Shown: positions 1 to 6,791, numbered from the stretch's first letter. The stretch: 12,006 bases of DNA from an uncultured Bacteroidota bacterium (GCA_946479055.1 CAMLEX010000067.1:1-12006), one strand, 5' to 3'. The notes: generated from the sequence alone by a model not told the origin. A program made the numbers and translations.

Positions 1-13
1 TATTTCAGTTAAT

Positions 14-1468
14 TTATTGAATTTCTGCCTTAAAGGTTCCGTTAGTAATAGTGACGATTGCATTTGCAGCATTTTTAACAGTACCGCTAAATGTACCCTC
101 TGCTACTTTTGTCGTTTCATTATAAGTTGCCAGGTTGACGGTCAATGTTCCCGATCCAAACATACCTGTAAAAACAGGGTCGCCTGTCGAATTATTCATC
201 ATTAGTAAAGTAGCCCAATTAGCAGGTGGTACAGAGGCTGTAGAAAAAGTTCCTGCCTGCATAGCTCCATTCCTGGTAAGAGAAAGTGAAAAACTTATAT
301 CTCCCGCGGTAGTCTCTCCAATAATTCCAGTAGACTCCATACCGCCCAGTGGCAAAGTGATAGCAACGCCTGTTGGTCCTTCATATGTTACAGCGCCTTG
401 CGTAAATTTCCATTTCAGATCAGTTGCAGGTGCACCCGGATCCACTATCACTTCAAAACTACAGGAAGGAATCGCAATGTCAAATGCTCCATCTGCAGTT
501 GGAGTTCCGCTACCCGTTAAAGTGATGGTTTGTGGTCCTGCTGCAGCAAAATTTCCTGAACCAGAAAAAGTCATTCCGTTGACTTCGGTTGTAGTAATTG
601 AATAAGCTCCCGGCGTGGTTACATTCACATCAATGTCCACTGTATTGGCTGAGGTTAGTGATACACCTTCTTCATACGTTCCGTTTGCAACAGCCGAGGT
701 ACAATCAACTGTAAAGGCAGCTGGTCCTGCAACATTCAAAGCAAAACCACAGGATGAACTTTCCGCTTTTACCTCTATATTGGTATTGCCAGTTGCAACA
801 GGCGTACCTGTTGCTGTTAATGTAATAGTTTGTTCGCCTAAGGCGGTCAATGCACCGGTACCAGCGAAGATTATACCATTGCTTACTTGTGTAGTAAGTG
901 TATAAGTTCCAATAGTTGTAACATTAACCTTAATAGCAACAGTGTTGGCCGCTGTCAGGGGAATATCTTTTGCATAAACTCCCGATAAAATATAATCCAG
1001 GCAGGTTGTAGCCCCCACTGCTAATGTAAATATAGCGGGATCAGCACCACCTAGTGGGAGTGTAGAAACAGCTACGTTACATTGTGAAGAATCATAGGTT
1101 ATAGTAAAATGATGAATACCGGCAGTTAAAGGAGTACCATCCCCGGTTAATCGGACGGTATTCAATCCTGCTGTTGCAAATACACCCTTAGCCTGGAAGA
1201 ATATTCCATTGACTGTATCAGAGTATATTCGATAGGAACCAACCTCAGTTATATTAACCTGAACATCTATATAATTGGTATCTGCGTCTAAAACAGTTCC
1301 CACTTCATAAATCCCCTGAACCGTTTTTGGCAAACAATCGCCTGAAACTTCAGCTCGCAGTGAACCTGAAGAAGGAGTACTATTTGTTTCGAAGCTTAAT
1401 TCTTTCTGGCAGGCACTAAACAGTAATAACGCACTTAAAAGGGAAAGGAGACTAACATTTTTTTTCAT
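14..1468 (-). CDS. Surface lipoprotein with three tandem ~100-residue beta repeats
   Basis: Predicted outer-membrane or surface lipoprotein of 484 residues; function unknown. The N-terminus is MKKN followed by a hydrophobic stretch and a lipobox LFSAC with the lipidated Cys at residue 20. Three homologous repeats follow, at about residues 45-150, 156-253 and 256-343. Each starts near a Cys, carries a G-x-Y motif, a V-N-[IV]-T segment, a V-N-G-[IM] segment, a T-[GA]-[DTS]-G-T-P motif, and ends near a second Cys (pairs 45/130, 156/240, 256/336), which suggests one disulfide per immunoglobulin-like domain. A separate C-terminal domain (about 348-484) has GTF motifs and ends in a T-I-T-N-G-T-F type strand, a pattern common in uncharacterised Bacteroidota lipoproteins. 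The ATG gives a textbook lipoprotein signal. It is divergent from the propeller gene starting at 1582. The lipoprotein assignment is firm; an adhesive or structural role is inference only. Confidence 0.85.
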   Translation of the reverse strand: MKKNVSLLSLLSALLLFSACQKELSFETNSTPSSGSLRAEVSGDCLPKTVQGIYEVGTVLDADTNYIDVQVNITEVGSYRIYSDTVNGIFFQAKGVFATAGLNTVRLTGDGTPLTAGIHHFTITYDSSQCNVAVSTLPLGGADPAIFTLAVGATTCLDYILSGVYAKDIPLTAANTVAIKVNVTTIGTYTLTTQVSNGIIFAGTGALTALGEQTITLTATGTPVATGNTNIEVKAESSSCGFALNVAGPAAFTVDCTSAVANGTYEEGVSLTSANTVDIDVNVTTPGAYSITTTEVNGMTFSGSGNFAAAGPQTITLTGSGTPTADGAFDIAIPSCSFEVIVDPGAPATDLKWKFTQGAVTYEGPTGVAITLPLGGMESTGIIGETTAGDISFSLSLTRNGAMQAGTFSTASVPPANWATLLMMNNSTGDPVFTGMFGSGTLTVNLATYNETTKVAEGTFSGTVKNAANAIVTITNGTFKAEIQ

Positions 1469-1489
1469 AAAGTAGGTTCAATTGATCGT

Positions 1490-1515
1490 CAAAAATAGGG
1501 ATTTAAAATTATCAA
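1490..1515 (-). promoter_or_regulatory. Candidate Bacteroidota promoter for the repeat lipoprotein
   Basis: On the minus strand, TATTTTTG (1490-1497) matches the Bacteroidota -7 consensus TAnnTTTG and lies 21 bases before the ATG at 1468. A TTG (1513-1515) sits 15 bases upstream of it, shorter than the usual spacing of about 19, so the -33 element is uncertain. Confidence 0.5.
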
Positions 1516-1581
1516 TATACAGGCACGCTATTATGAAAAATGACAGGAAGCTTCTATCTTGTTGTCTTATATCCTGGCAAA

Positions 1582-2610
1582 ATGAAAAAAATTACTTTTA
1601 CGGTTATTCTTTCTTCTATTATTGTTTTGGCAATAGCACAAACACCCACTATAGAAGTATTGACATCCGGAACCAAAACAAGTCTGAGGGGATTAAGCGT
1701 AGTAAATGATAATATCATTTGGGTCAGCGGCAGCCATGGCATGGTGGGGAAAAGTACGAATGCAGGTAAGAACTGGAAATGGATGCAGGTAAATGGATTT
1801 GAAAAAACCGATTTTCGGGACATTGAGGCTTTTGATGGCAATACCGCTATCATCATGGGAATAGCGGAACCGGCTTATATTTTAAAAACAAATGATGGCG
1901 GCGAAAGCTGGCGGGTAGTATATGAAAATAAAACAAAGGGTATGTTTCTGGATGCAATGGATTTTGCTAACAACCAGCGTGGAATAGTAGTTGGAGACCC
2001 CATCGATGGAAAGATTTTCATTGCCCGTACAAATAATAGCGGTAATACCTGGGAGGAAATAGAAGAAACACAACAACGGCCTGTAGCTGATAGCGGGGAA
2101 GCGTTTTTTGCATCCAGCGGAAGTAATATAAAGTTATTTTCAAATGATGAATATTTTATAGTGAGTGGTGGACTTCGCTCCCGGTTGATCAGCAACTCTT
2201 CTGCTACAGATCTGCCGTTAATACAGGGCAAAGAAAGTACGGGAGCAAATGCTATAGATATTTATGATAATGGCATGCCCAAAAAACCGGGTCAGCGGAT
2301 GGTTGTGGTTGGTGGAGATTTTAGTGTTGATTCAATAATTGACAAAAATTGTTTTTATACACTTAATGGTGGCAAAACATGGCTTGCTCCTTATACACCG
2401 CCCCATGGATACCGAAGCTCGGTAGAATATTTATCTAAAAAAGATTTGCTGGCCTGCGGGTTGAATGGTGTAGACTATTCAGATAATGGTGGTAAGAACT
2501 GGAAATGGATAAGCAAAGAAGGATTTCACGTTTGCCGTATAGCAAGGATAGGTACTGCTGTTTTTTTAGCTGGTCATAATGGGAAGATCGGAAAGATTAC
2601 CAGGAAATAA
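1582..2610 (+). CDS. Secreted YCF48/BNR-repeat beta-propeller protein
   Basis: Exported beta-propeller protein of 342 residues, of the type often annotated as photosystem II assembly (YCF48)-like or BNR/Asp-box protein, sometimes loosely as oxidoreductase. The start at 1582 (MKKITF) is preferred over the in-frame ATG at 1540 because it gives a standard signal peptide with a likely cleavage after A-I-A before Gln. Five Asp-box-like motifs (S/T-x-[ND]-x-G-x-x-W) are visible: STNAGKNW at about 58-65, TNDGGESW at 103-110, TNNSGNTW at 150-157, TLNGGKTW at 260-267 and SDNGGKNW at 300-307. The spacing of roughly 40-50 residues, with one longer gap, fits a propeller with a degenerate blade in the middle. 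The fold is well supported. In this phylum there is no photosystem, so the substrate or partner is unknown; a role in envelope assembly or ligand binding is inference. Confidence 0.85.
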   Translation: MKKITFTVILSSIIVLAIAQTPTIEVLTSGTKTSLRGLSVVNDNIIWVSGSHGMVGKSTNAGKNWKWMQVNGFEKTDFRDIEAFDGNTAIIMGIAEPAYILKTNDGGESWRVVYENKTKGMFLDAMDFANNQRGIVVGDPIDGKIFIARTNNSGNTWEEIEETQQRPVADSGEAFFASSGSNIKLFSNDEYFIVSGGLRSRLISNSSATDLPLIQGKESTGANAIDIYDNGMPKKPGQRMVVVGGDFSVDSIIDKNCFYTLNGGKTWLAPYTPPHGYRSSVEYLSKKDLLACGLNGVDYSDNGGKNWKWISKEGFHVCRIARIGTAVFLAGHNGKIGKITRK

Positions 2611-2673
2611 GTCAGAGGCCAGAAGTCCAAGGTCGGAAAGAAAGCCTCTGATTTCTGACCTCTTACTTCCGAC
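2611..2673. repeat. Heptamer tandem repeat arranged as an inverted repeat
   Basis: Directly after the stop codon at 2610 come four tandem 7-mers (gtcagag, gccagaa, gtccaag, gtcggaa; 2611-2638). After a 7-base gap come four more in the opposite orientation (2646-2673), which on the minus strand read gtcggaa, gtaagag, gtcagaa, atcagag. The consensus is about GTCAGAR. Many fold-back registers are possible, the best pairing 2611-2631 with 2646-2666. It lies exactly between two convergent genes and could serve as a bidirectional terminator or be an intergenic repeat family. Confidence 0.7.
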
Positions 2674-2687
2674 CCCGGTCTTTCGCA

Positions 2688-3272
2688 CTAAAGATGATCT
2701 AATATCTCTTTTACCGATGGTCTTTTTTTATAATCCTGGTTAAAGAAACGATACGTTATGGTACTTTCTTTATCTATAATATAAGTTGCAGGTACCGGAA
2801 GATAGTTGCCGTTCTTGCCATTTATCTCATCGATTTTGATACCTCCGTTGCGATAACGTTTTAAGGTATTCTCCGGAACTTCAAACTCCACTTCATAAGC
2901 CTTCATGATCTTCAGGTTTTCATCATGCAACACCGAGTATTTCGCTTTTGTTTTTTCAATGGTTTTCGCAATACTTTCCGGCTGTTCAGGTGACACAGCA
3001 ACAAGGGTGGCTCCTTTATCAATTATCAACTGCAGGGAGTCTTCCAACCTTTGCAGATTTTTATTGCAATACGGACACCATTCACCCCGGTAAAATACCA
3101 ACACCACTTTCCCTTTTTTCAACAGGTCTTTTAACCGTATATCTTTTCCGTACTGGTCTTTGGCTTTAAAGTCAGGTGCCTTAGAATTGAGAAATAAACC
3201 CTCCGGAGCTTCCTGTGCAAAAACAAAATAACCCGATAGCACGAACGTAATTAAAATTGTAAATGTCTTCAT
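2688..3272 (-). CDS. Exported peroxiredoxin-like thioredoxin-fold protein (AhpC/TSA family)
   Basis: Probable thiol peroxidase or thiol-disulfide oxidoreductase acting outside the cytoplasm, 194 residues. The signal peptide MKTFTILITF to F-A-Q ends near residue 20. The redoxin domain starts with A-P-D-F at about 32-35. The active site is YRGEWCPYC (residues 61-69) with Cys66 and Cys69. V-S-P-E-Q follows near 93-97, and the cis-Pro loop V-P-A-T-Y-I-I-D is at 160-167. This matches the peroxiredoxin-like (PRX_like2) branch of AhpC/TSA, in which the CxxC replaces the usual T-x-x-C peroxidatic motif. The longer in-frame start at 3320 is rejected because the promoter (3291-3320) lies inside that extension and the signal peptide would be buried. 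The gene converges on the propeller gene at 1582-2610. Substrate (peroxide or protein disulfide) is not determined by sequence. Confidence 0.88.
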   Translation of the reverse strand: MKTFTILITFVLSGYFVFAQEAPEGLFLNSKAPDFKAKDQYGKDIRLKDLLKKGKVVLVFYRGEWCPYCNKNLQRLEDSLQLIIDKGATLVAVSPEQPESIAKTIEKTKAKYSVLHDENLKIMKAYEVEFEVPENTLKRYRNGGIKIDEINGKNGNYLPVPATYIIDKESTITYRFFNQDYKKRPSVKEILDHL

Positions 3273-3290
3273 ACTGTAATCTAAGTATAT

Positions 3291-3320
3291 CAAAACTAAA
3301 AAAAGCTGGCTTAAATACAA
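3291..3320 (-). promoter_or_regulatory. Bacteroidota-type promoter of the peroxiredoxin-like gene
   Basis: On the minus strand TAGTTTTG (3291-3298) matches the -7 consensus TAnnTTTG exactly, and TTG (3318-3320) lies 19 bases upstream as a -33 element. The -7 box is 18 bases before the ATG at 3272, leaving a leader of roughly a dozen bases. This is the clearest promoter in the window. Confidence 0.7.
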
Positions 3321-3612
3321 TTGATTAATTTCAGTATTAACAAATTGGTATTTTCACGTGCATTTTCCCTGTCTGCCAGATCTATCCTCTTCAAATTACC
3401 GGCAGCATTATTCCGCAAAGTTGAGAATACTATTTGCAGGAGTGAATACTCTCCTTTAATTTAATATTACTGGCAAGTTGTATAAAAGAAAGTAAAGCAT
3501 TTAACGCTTTACTTTCCTTGTTTTATTAAATGCAAACCTGACACAACAGTAATACCATTTCCCTCAACTCCATTTTTTAAAACTAAAATGATTCAGTAAT
3601 TTCAAGAGAAAA
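3321..3612. other. Divergent intergenic region, no gene seen
   Basis: With the peroxiredoxin-like gene starting at 3272, 340 bases up to the next start (3613) lack a protein gene. They hold the minus-strand promoter at 3291-3320, an imperfect hairpin around 3440-3456 (GGAGT and ACTCTCC arms), and the stronger hairpin at 3488-3516. I saw no convincing plus-strand promoter for the gene at 3613. Confidence 0.6.
3488..3516. terminator. Terminator-like hairpin between divergent genes
   Basis: Perfect 11-bp arms (GAAAGTAAAGC at 3488-3498 and GCTTTACTTTC at 3506-3516) enclose a 7-base loop. On the plus strand it is followed by a T-rich tract (cttgttttatt). It looks like an intrinsic terminator, but no known gene ends here, so it may end a small RNA or act in the leader of the gene at 3613. 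Confidence 0.55.
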
Positions 3613-3858
3613 ATGGCAAGATCACACCATCGCAAAAAGCACAAAGAACAGCTTCGTCACTTTAAACACAAAGAAGAAACAACTGTTTCAACGTCCAAAA
3701 GCAAGGCATCCTCCCTATTTGCTATTATGGGAGCCGTTGTTGGTTTGGCGGTAAGTTATTTTGCATCTGAAGCTTCTATTCTTTGGATAGTAATTGGGTT
3801 TATTGCAGGCGGAACAGGCGGCTATCTTATTGGTCGAAGGATTGATGCCAGTACTTGA
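3613..3858 (+). CDS. Small two-helix inner-membrane protein, hypothetical
   Basis: Small protein of 81 residues with no recognised family. The first 32 residues are very rich in Lys, His, Arg and Ser (MARSHHRKKHKEQLRHFKHK start) and should stay on the cytoplasmic side. Two hydrophobic segments follow, at about residues 34-50 (L-F-A-I-M-G-A-V-V-G-L-A-V-S-Y-F) and 56-75 (I-L-W-I-V-I-G-F-I-A-G-G-T-G-G-Y-L-I-G), joined by a short turn. The end G-Y-L-I-G-R-R-I-D puts basic residues after the second helix, giving an N-in C-in hairpin by the positive-inside rule. Glycine spacing in helix 2 (G-x-x-x-G-G-x-x-G-G) would allow helix packing or oligomerisation. It stands alone, with more than 250 bases on both sides. 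No role can be assigned. Confidence 0.7.
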   Translation: MARSHHRKKHKEQLRHFKHKEETTVSTSKSKASSLFAIMGAVVGLAVSYFASEASILWIVIGFIAGGTGGYLIGRRIDAST

Positions 3859-4054
3859 TAACTTACTGTAACATTTTTCTATCAATAGAAATAGTGGTTC
3901 TTTTCATGAAGAATCGGAGTGACTGCAAAACCTCTTAATGCCCATCTCAAAATAATAAGCAACACTAGCTTTATGCCGCTCAGGCAATCATCCCGGGAAG
4001 AAAAGGTAACTCACAATCCGGCATCCCAAAATCATTTGCACAAATAAATAAATG

Positions 4055-4076
4055 GGAACAATTGTTCCTACCTTTA
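4055..4076 (+). promoter_or_regulatory. Perfect 14-bp palindrome and adjacent -7-like box
   Basis: GGAACAATTGTTCC (4055-4068) is a perfect palindrome, immediately followed by TACCTTTA (4069-4076), one base off the TAnnTTTG -7 box. The palindrome therefore occupies the spacer of the likely promoter of the cupin gene (ATG at 4122), the usual place for a repressor operator. No TTG is found at the usual -33 distance. The regulator is unknown and no regulator gene is present in the window. Confidence 0.55.
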
Positions 4077-4111
4077 TAGGTGCTATTTGAAAAATTCTTC
4101 ATTTTAAAAAA

Positions 4112-4117
4112 AGGAGG
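4112..4117 (+). promoter_or_regulatory. Strong Shine-Dalgarno AGGAGG before the cupin gene
   Basis: AGGAGG lies four bases before the ATG at 4122. It fixes that ATG as the start rather than the in-frame ATG at 4080. None of the other starts in the window has a comparable ribosome-binding site, which is the norm for Bacteroidota, so this one is an exception. Confidence 0.75.
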
Positions 4118-4121
4118 CTAT

Positions 4122-4613
4122 ATGAAAAAAATCACACTCTTCTTCGTAGCGTTTTTCCTTTTTGCTTATTACCAGGTCTTTGCGCAAGAGCATACGGCTG
4201 CAGGTAAGCATATGGATAGTACCCATATTATATTTAATGCAATGGATTTGAAATGGGGAGATGGCCCAGCTGCTTTGCCCAAAGGAGTACAGATGGTAGT
4301 ACTGGAAGGTGACCCTTCCAAAGAAGCTATGTTTACCCTCAGGGCGACGATGCCTGCTAATTATAGAATTCCTCCCCACTGGCACCCAACTACGGAGCAT
4401 GTTACTGTTTTAGAAGGAACTCTTTATATGGGTATGGGCGAAATATTGGATGAAGGCAAAGCGACGGAACTTAAAACGGGTGGCTTTGCTGCTATGCCTG
4501 CGAAAACCGCCCATTACGCATTTACCAAAGACAAATGCGTTATCCAGGTTCACGCCATGGGGCCATTTGCTGTTACTTACATTAATCCAGCTGACGATCC
4601 TCGTAAGAAATAA
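4122..4613 (+). CDS. Exported single-domain cupin protein
   Basis: Exported cupin of 163 residues. The signal peptide (MKKITLFF to V-F-A-Q) ends near residue 22. The mature part is one beta-barrel with both conserved cupin motifs. Motif 1 is H-W-H-P-T-T-E with the spacing H-x-H-x3-E-x6-G (residues 86-99), and motif 2 is G-F-A-A-M-P-A-K-T-A-H (121-131). His86, His88, Glu92 and His131 form a complete metal site. Related proteins are annotated only as cupin-domain proteins; enzyme activity or simple ligand binding cannot be told apart from sequence. The start at 4122 is fixed by a strong Shine-Dalgarno and by the signal peptide. A palindrome upstream suggests dedicated transcriptional control, and an intrinsic terminator follows at 4641-4673, so it is a single-gene unit. 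Confidence 0.88.
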   Translation: MKKITLFFVAFFLFAYYQVFAQEHTAAGKHMDSTHIIFNAMDLKWGDGPAALPKGVQMVVLEGDPSKEAMFTLRATMPANYRIPPHWHPTTEHVTVLEGTLYMGMGEILDEGKATELKTGGFAAMPAKTAHYAFTKDKCVIQVHAMGPFAVTYINPADDPRKK

Positions 4614-4640
4614 ATAAGAGAGTTGAGAATAAAGCTAATT

Positions 4641-4673
4641 AAGGAGAGATCAGTTTAACTGTTTTCTCCTTTT
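4641..4673 (+). terminator. Intrinsic terminator of the cupin gene
   Basis: Arms AAGGAGA (4641-4647) and TCTCCTT (4665-4671) pair perfectly. The stem continues through a G-T and A-T pair, one mismatch and an inner CAG/CTG helix with a small loop, and is followed by TTTTA. It starts 27 bases after the cupin stop codon and separates it from the convergent gene ending at 4709. Confidence 0.75.
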
Positions 4674-4708
4674 ATATCCCTATGCTGACAGCAAATAAAT
4701 GTCGTGGC

Positions 4709-6652
4709 TTATCGTAAAAGCATTACCGTTCCTTTTAATAGCTCTCCTCCCATTTTCAAATCAATAACATATACATAAACAGCTTCCGGTAATAGCTCTC
4801 CTTTATATTTTCCATTCCACGGTCTGTTATTTTGTTTGTTTTGAAAAACAATTTGTCCATGCCTGTTAAACACAGTTAATTCAAATGCGGGATAAGCACT
4901 TAGTGCTGGAATATTCCAGGTATCATTCAAACCATCATTATTTGGAGAAAAAGCATTGGGAACAAAAACATCTTTATAGACAAATACATGCATGGTATCA
5001 GTCGCTATGCCACAACCATCATTGGATGCAACAGTCAACACATAGCTGGTATCCCGTGGAGGAGTAACAATGGGTTGTAAAGATTGAGGATCATTTATAA
5101 ATACAGCAGGCAACCAGGAATAACTTATATCCTGCCCCATTGCATTAGCTGATAGTTGCGCAGAAGTTCCTTTAATGATCCATTTATCTGTTCCGGCATC
5201 CGCACGGGGAGCCTCAATTACATTTACCAAAAGCTTTGCGGTATCCTTGCAGGCAAATTGATTGGAAACTATTACACTATAATCAATAGAAGTAACAGGT
5301 GATGCGATGGGATCAGCGATAATATCAGAAGATAATCCTGTTGCCGGTATCCACTGATAAGAACCACCGCCACTACTTCCCAGTTTCACATTATCACCTT
5401 CACATATTCTTACATCGGCGAATAAAGTTTGTGCATCAGGGGTTGGATTTATAACTGCGATAACAGAATCCAAATGCTTACAACCATCGTCATTCGTAAC
5501 CTGAACATAATATTTACCCGAGAGCAGAGGTTGAACATTGTCAACAGACACGGAAGCACCGGTGGCGGAAAAATTATTTATACCAGTCCATTGATACTGG
5601 CTACCACCTGTTGCATTTAACACAAGAGAATTATTTTCACACACAGGGCTATTAGTGGTGGCTGTTGTTATGGGGTTAACAGCTACTTTGACAGTAAGAG
5701 GTTTTGAAACGATCCTGCATTGTATTGAATTCATATTTCCTGCTTCCGCCGCTGTTAATCTGTAATGATAATTGCCGGGAGCTGCGGTTGATGTGAAATT
5801 TTGTGTAAGGGACGTTGTTGTTGCAGCAGAAATATCAGTCCATGTATTTCCATCATTGCTTTGCTGCCATTGAAAGGAAGGATTATTATAGCCTGGGGAT
5901 ACGGTACAGGTAAAACTAAATGAACGGGCGGTTCCTTCACATATAGTTGCCGAAGACGAAGTATTACCTGTGATCATTGATGTTAATTGGGGACCACATG
6001 GCCTGAACGTAATGTCATCCAGTGCAAGATCATTGCCACAGCCACCAGGTGCATTGTTGAATATCCTGAGTACAATATCGGATACATTAGCAGGTGTTGT
6101 AAAAAAAAAACCGAACTGTTGCCAGGTAGGACTGGACTGTGAGGCTATTGTATTGGTATTATAGGTTTGCAGTATAGTGCCATCTGTTTTTTCAAGAGTG
6201 AAAGTAAGGTTGGGTTGAGTAGCATTGGGGCCGCCGCAGGCTGTGGGTTTCAATACATTCATCATCCAGGCAGCAAATTCATAAGTAGTGCCGCTGCACA
6301 AACCCCTGACTGTATCCAGGTAGAATGCACCAGGCTGAACAGAAGCATTTATCAGCATAAAATATCCGTTGGTCTCACCGGTATGATCGGCGCTCAACGA
6401 ATGCCAGTTGTTACTAAAACAGTTGGTGGTGTTGGTTCTTACCGTATAAAAACCATCATCAGGACAATCATTTGAACGGTATTGATAAGAAGTAGTAGCA
6501 GCTTTTAGTGGCGCTCCGGGATTAGAACCTGCGCCAAATGTAATATTAATAATAGGATCGCCCAGACTACCCTGGCAAAGCTGTGCGTTCAGATTGTTGA
6601 AACAAAAAAATAATATGGCAACTAATGCTGAAATCCTTTTGAAGTGGCTCAC
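4709..6652 (-). CDS. T9SS type-B cargo protein with Ig/PKD-like repeats (gliding-motility-associated C-terminal domain)
   Basis: Large secreted surface protein of 647 residues. The signal peptide MSHFKRISAL to L-N-A-Q ends near residue 24. Residues 25-221 form a Cys-rich jelly-roll-like domain (G-T-T-Y-E-F-A-A-W motif near 121-129, L-A-L-D-D-I-T-F near 209-216), typical of Bacteroidota adhesin-like N-terminal domains. Four Ig/PKD-like domains follow (about 222-330, 330-410, 410-480 and 480-562). The C-terminus (563-647) is a full type-B sorting domain, starting F-V-P-N-A-F-S-P-N-N-D-G-L-N-D and containing F-N-R-H-G, P-W-N-G and Y-V-Y-V-I-D. It should cross the outer membrane by the type IX system. 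The start codon is GTG: the plus strand reads CAC at 6650-6652, and no ATG gives the signal peptide. No PorP/SprF-like partner gene lies beside it. Adhesion is a plausible but unproven role. Confidence 0.92.
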   Translation of the reverse strand: MSHFKRISALVAILFFCFNNLNAQLCQGSLGDPIINITFGAGSNPGAPLKAATTSYQYRSNDCPDDGFYTVRTNTTNCFSNNWHSLSADHTGETNGYFMLINASVQPGAFYLDTVRGLCSGTTYEFAAWMMNVLKPTACGGPNATQPNLTFTLEKTDGTILQTYNTNTIASQSSPTWQQFGFFFTTPANVSDIVLRIFNNAPGGCGNDLALDDITFRPCGPQLTSMITGNTSSSATICEGTARSFSFTCTVSPGYNNPSFQWQQSNDGNTWTDISAATTTSLTQNFTSTAAPGNYHYRLTAAEAGNMNSIQCRIVSKPLTVKVAVNPITTATTNSPVCENNSLVLNATGGSQYQWTGINNFSATGASVSVDNVQPLLSGKYYVQVTNDDGCKHLDSVIAVINPTPDAQTLFADVRICEGDNVKLGSSGGGSYQWIPATGLSSDIIADPIASPVTSIDYSVIVSNQFACKDTAKLLVNVIEAPRADAGTDKWIIKGTSAQLSANAMGQDISYSWLPAVFINDPQSLQPIVTPPRDTSYVLTVASNDGCGIATDTMHVFVYKDVFVPNAFSPNNDGLNDTWNIPALSAYPAFELTVFNRHGQIVFQNKQNNRPWNGKYKGELLPEAVYVYVIDLKMGGELLKGTVMLLR

Positions 6653-6791
6653 TAAAGTATCTTTAAAATAAGCAACTAATATAACCAGTTTATTCGAGAA
6701 TATTTTTCTGATTCTATCAGGAGGGATCTTTTAGCTTCATAACTCAAAGTATCTCCAAGCCTGAGCCCCTGACGTTCTTTACCGCAGGACG

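Noticed and set aside
135..905. Open frames on the plus strand opposite the repeat lipoprotein
   Set aside because: They lie fully within a well-supported minus-strand gene with signal peptide and repeats, and their translations show no domain or export signal.
1540..1581. Longer N-terminus for the propeller protein
   Set aside because: The extension would precede a standard signal peptide beginning at 1582 and has no initiation signal of its own.
3428..3436. TACTATTTG as a plus-strand promoter for a small RNA
   Set aside because: The spacing between TA and TTTG is three bases rather than two, and no good -33 element was identified.
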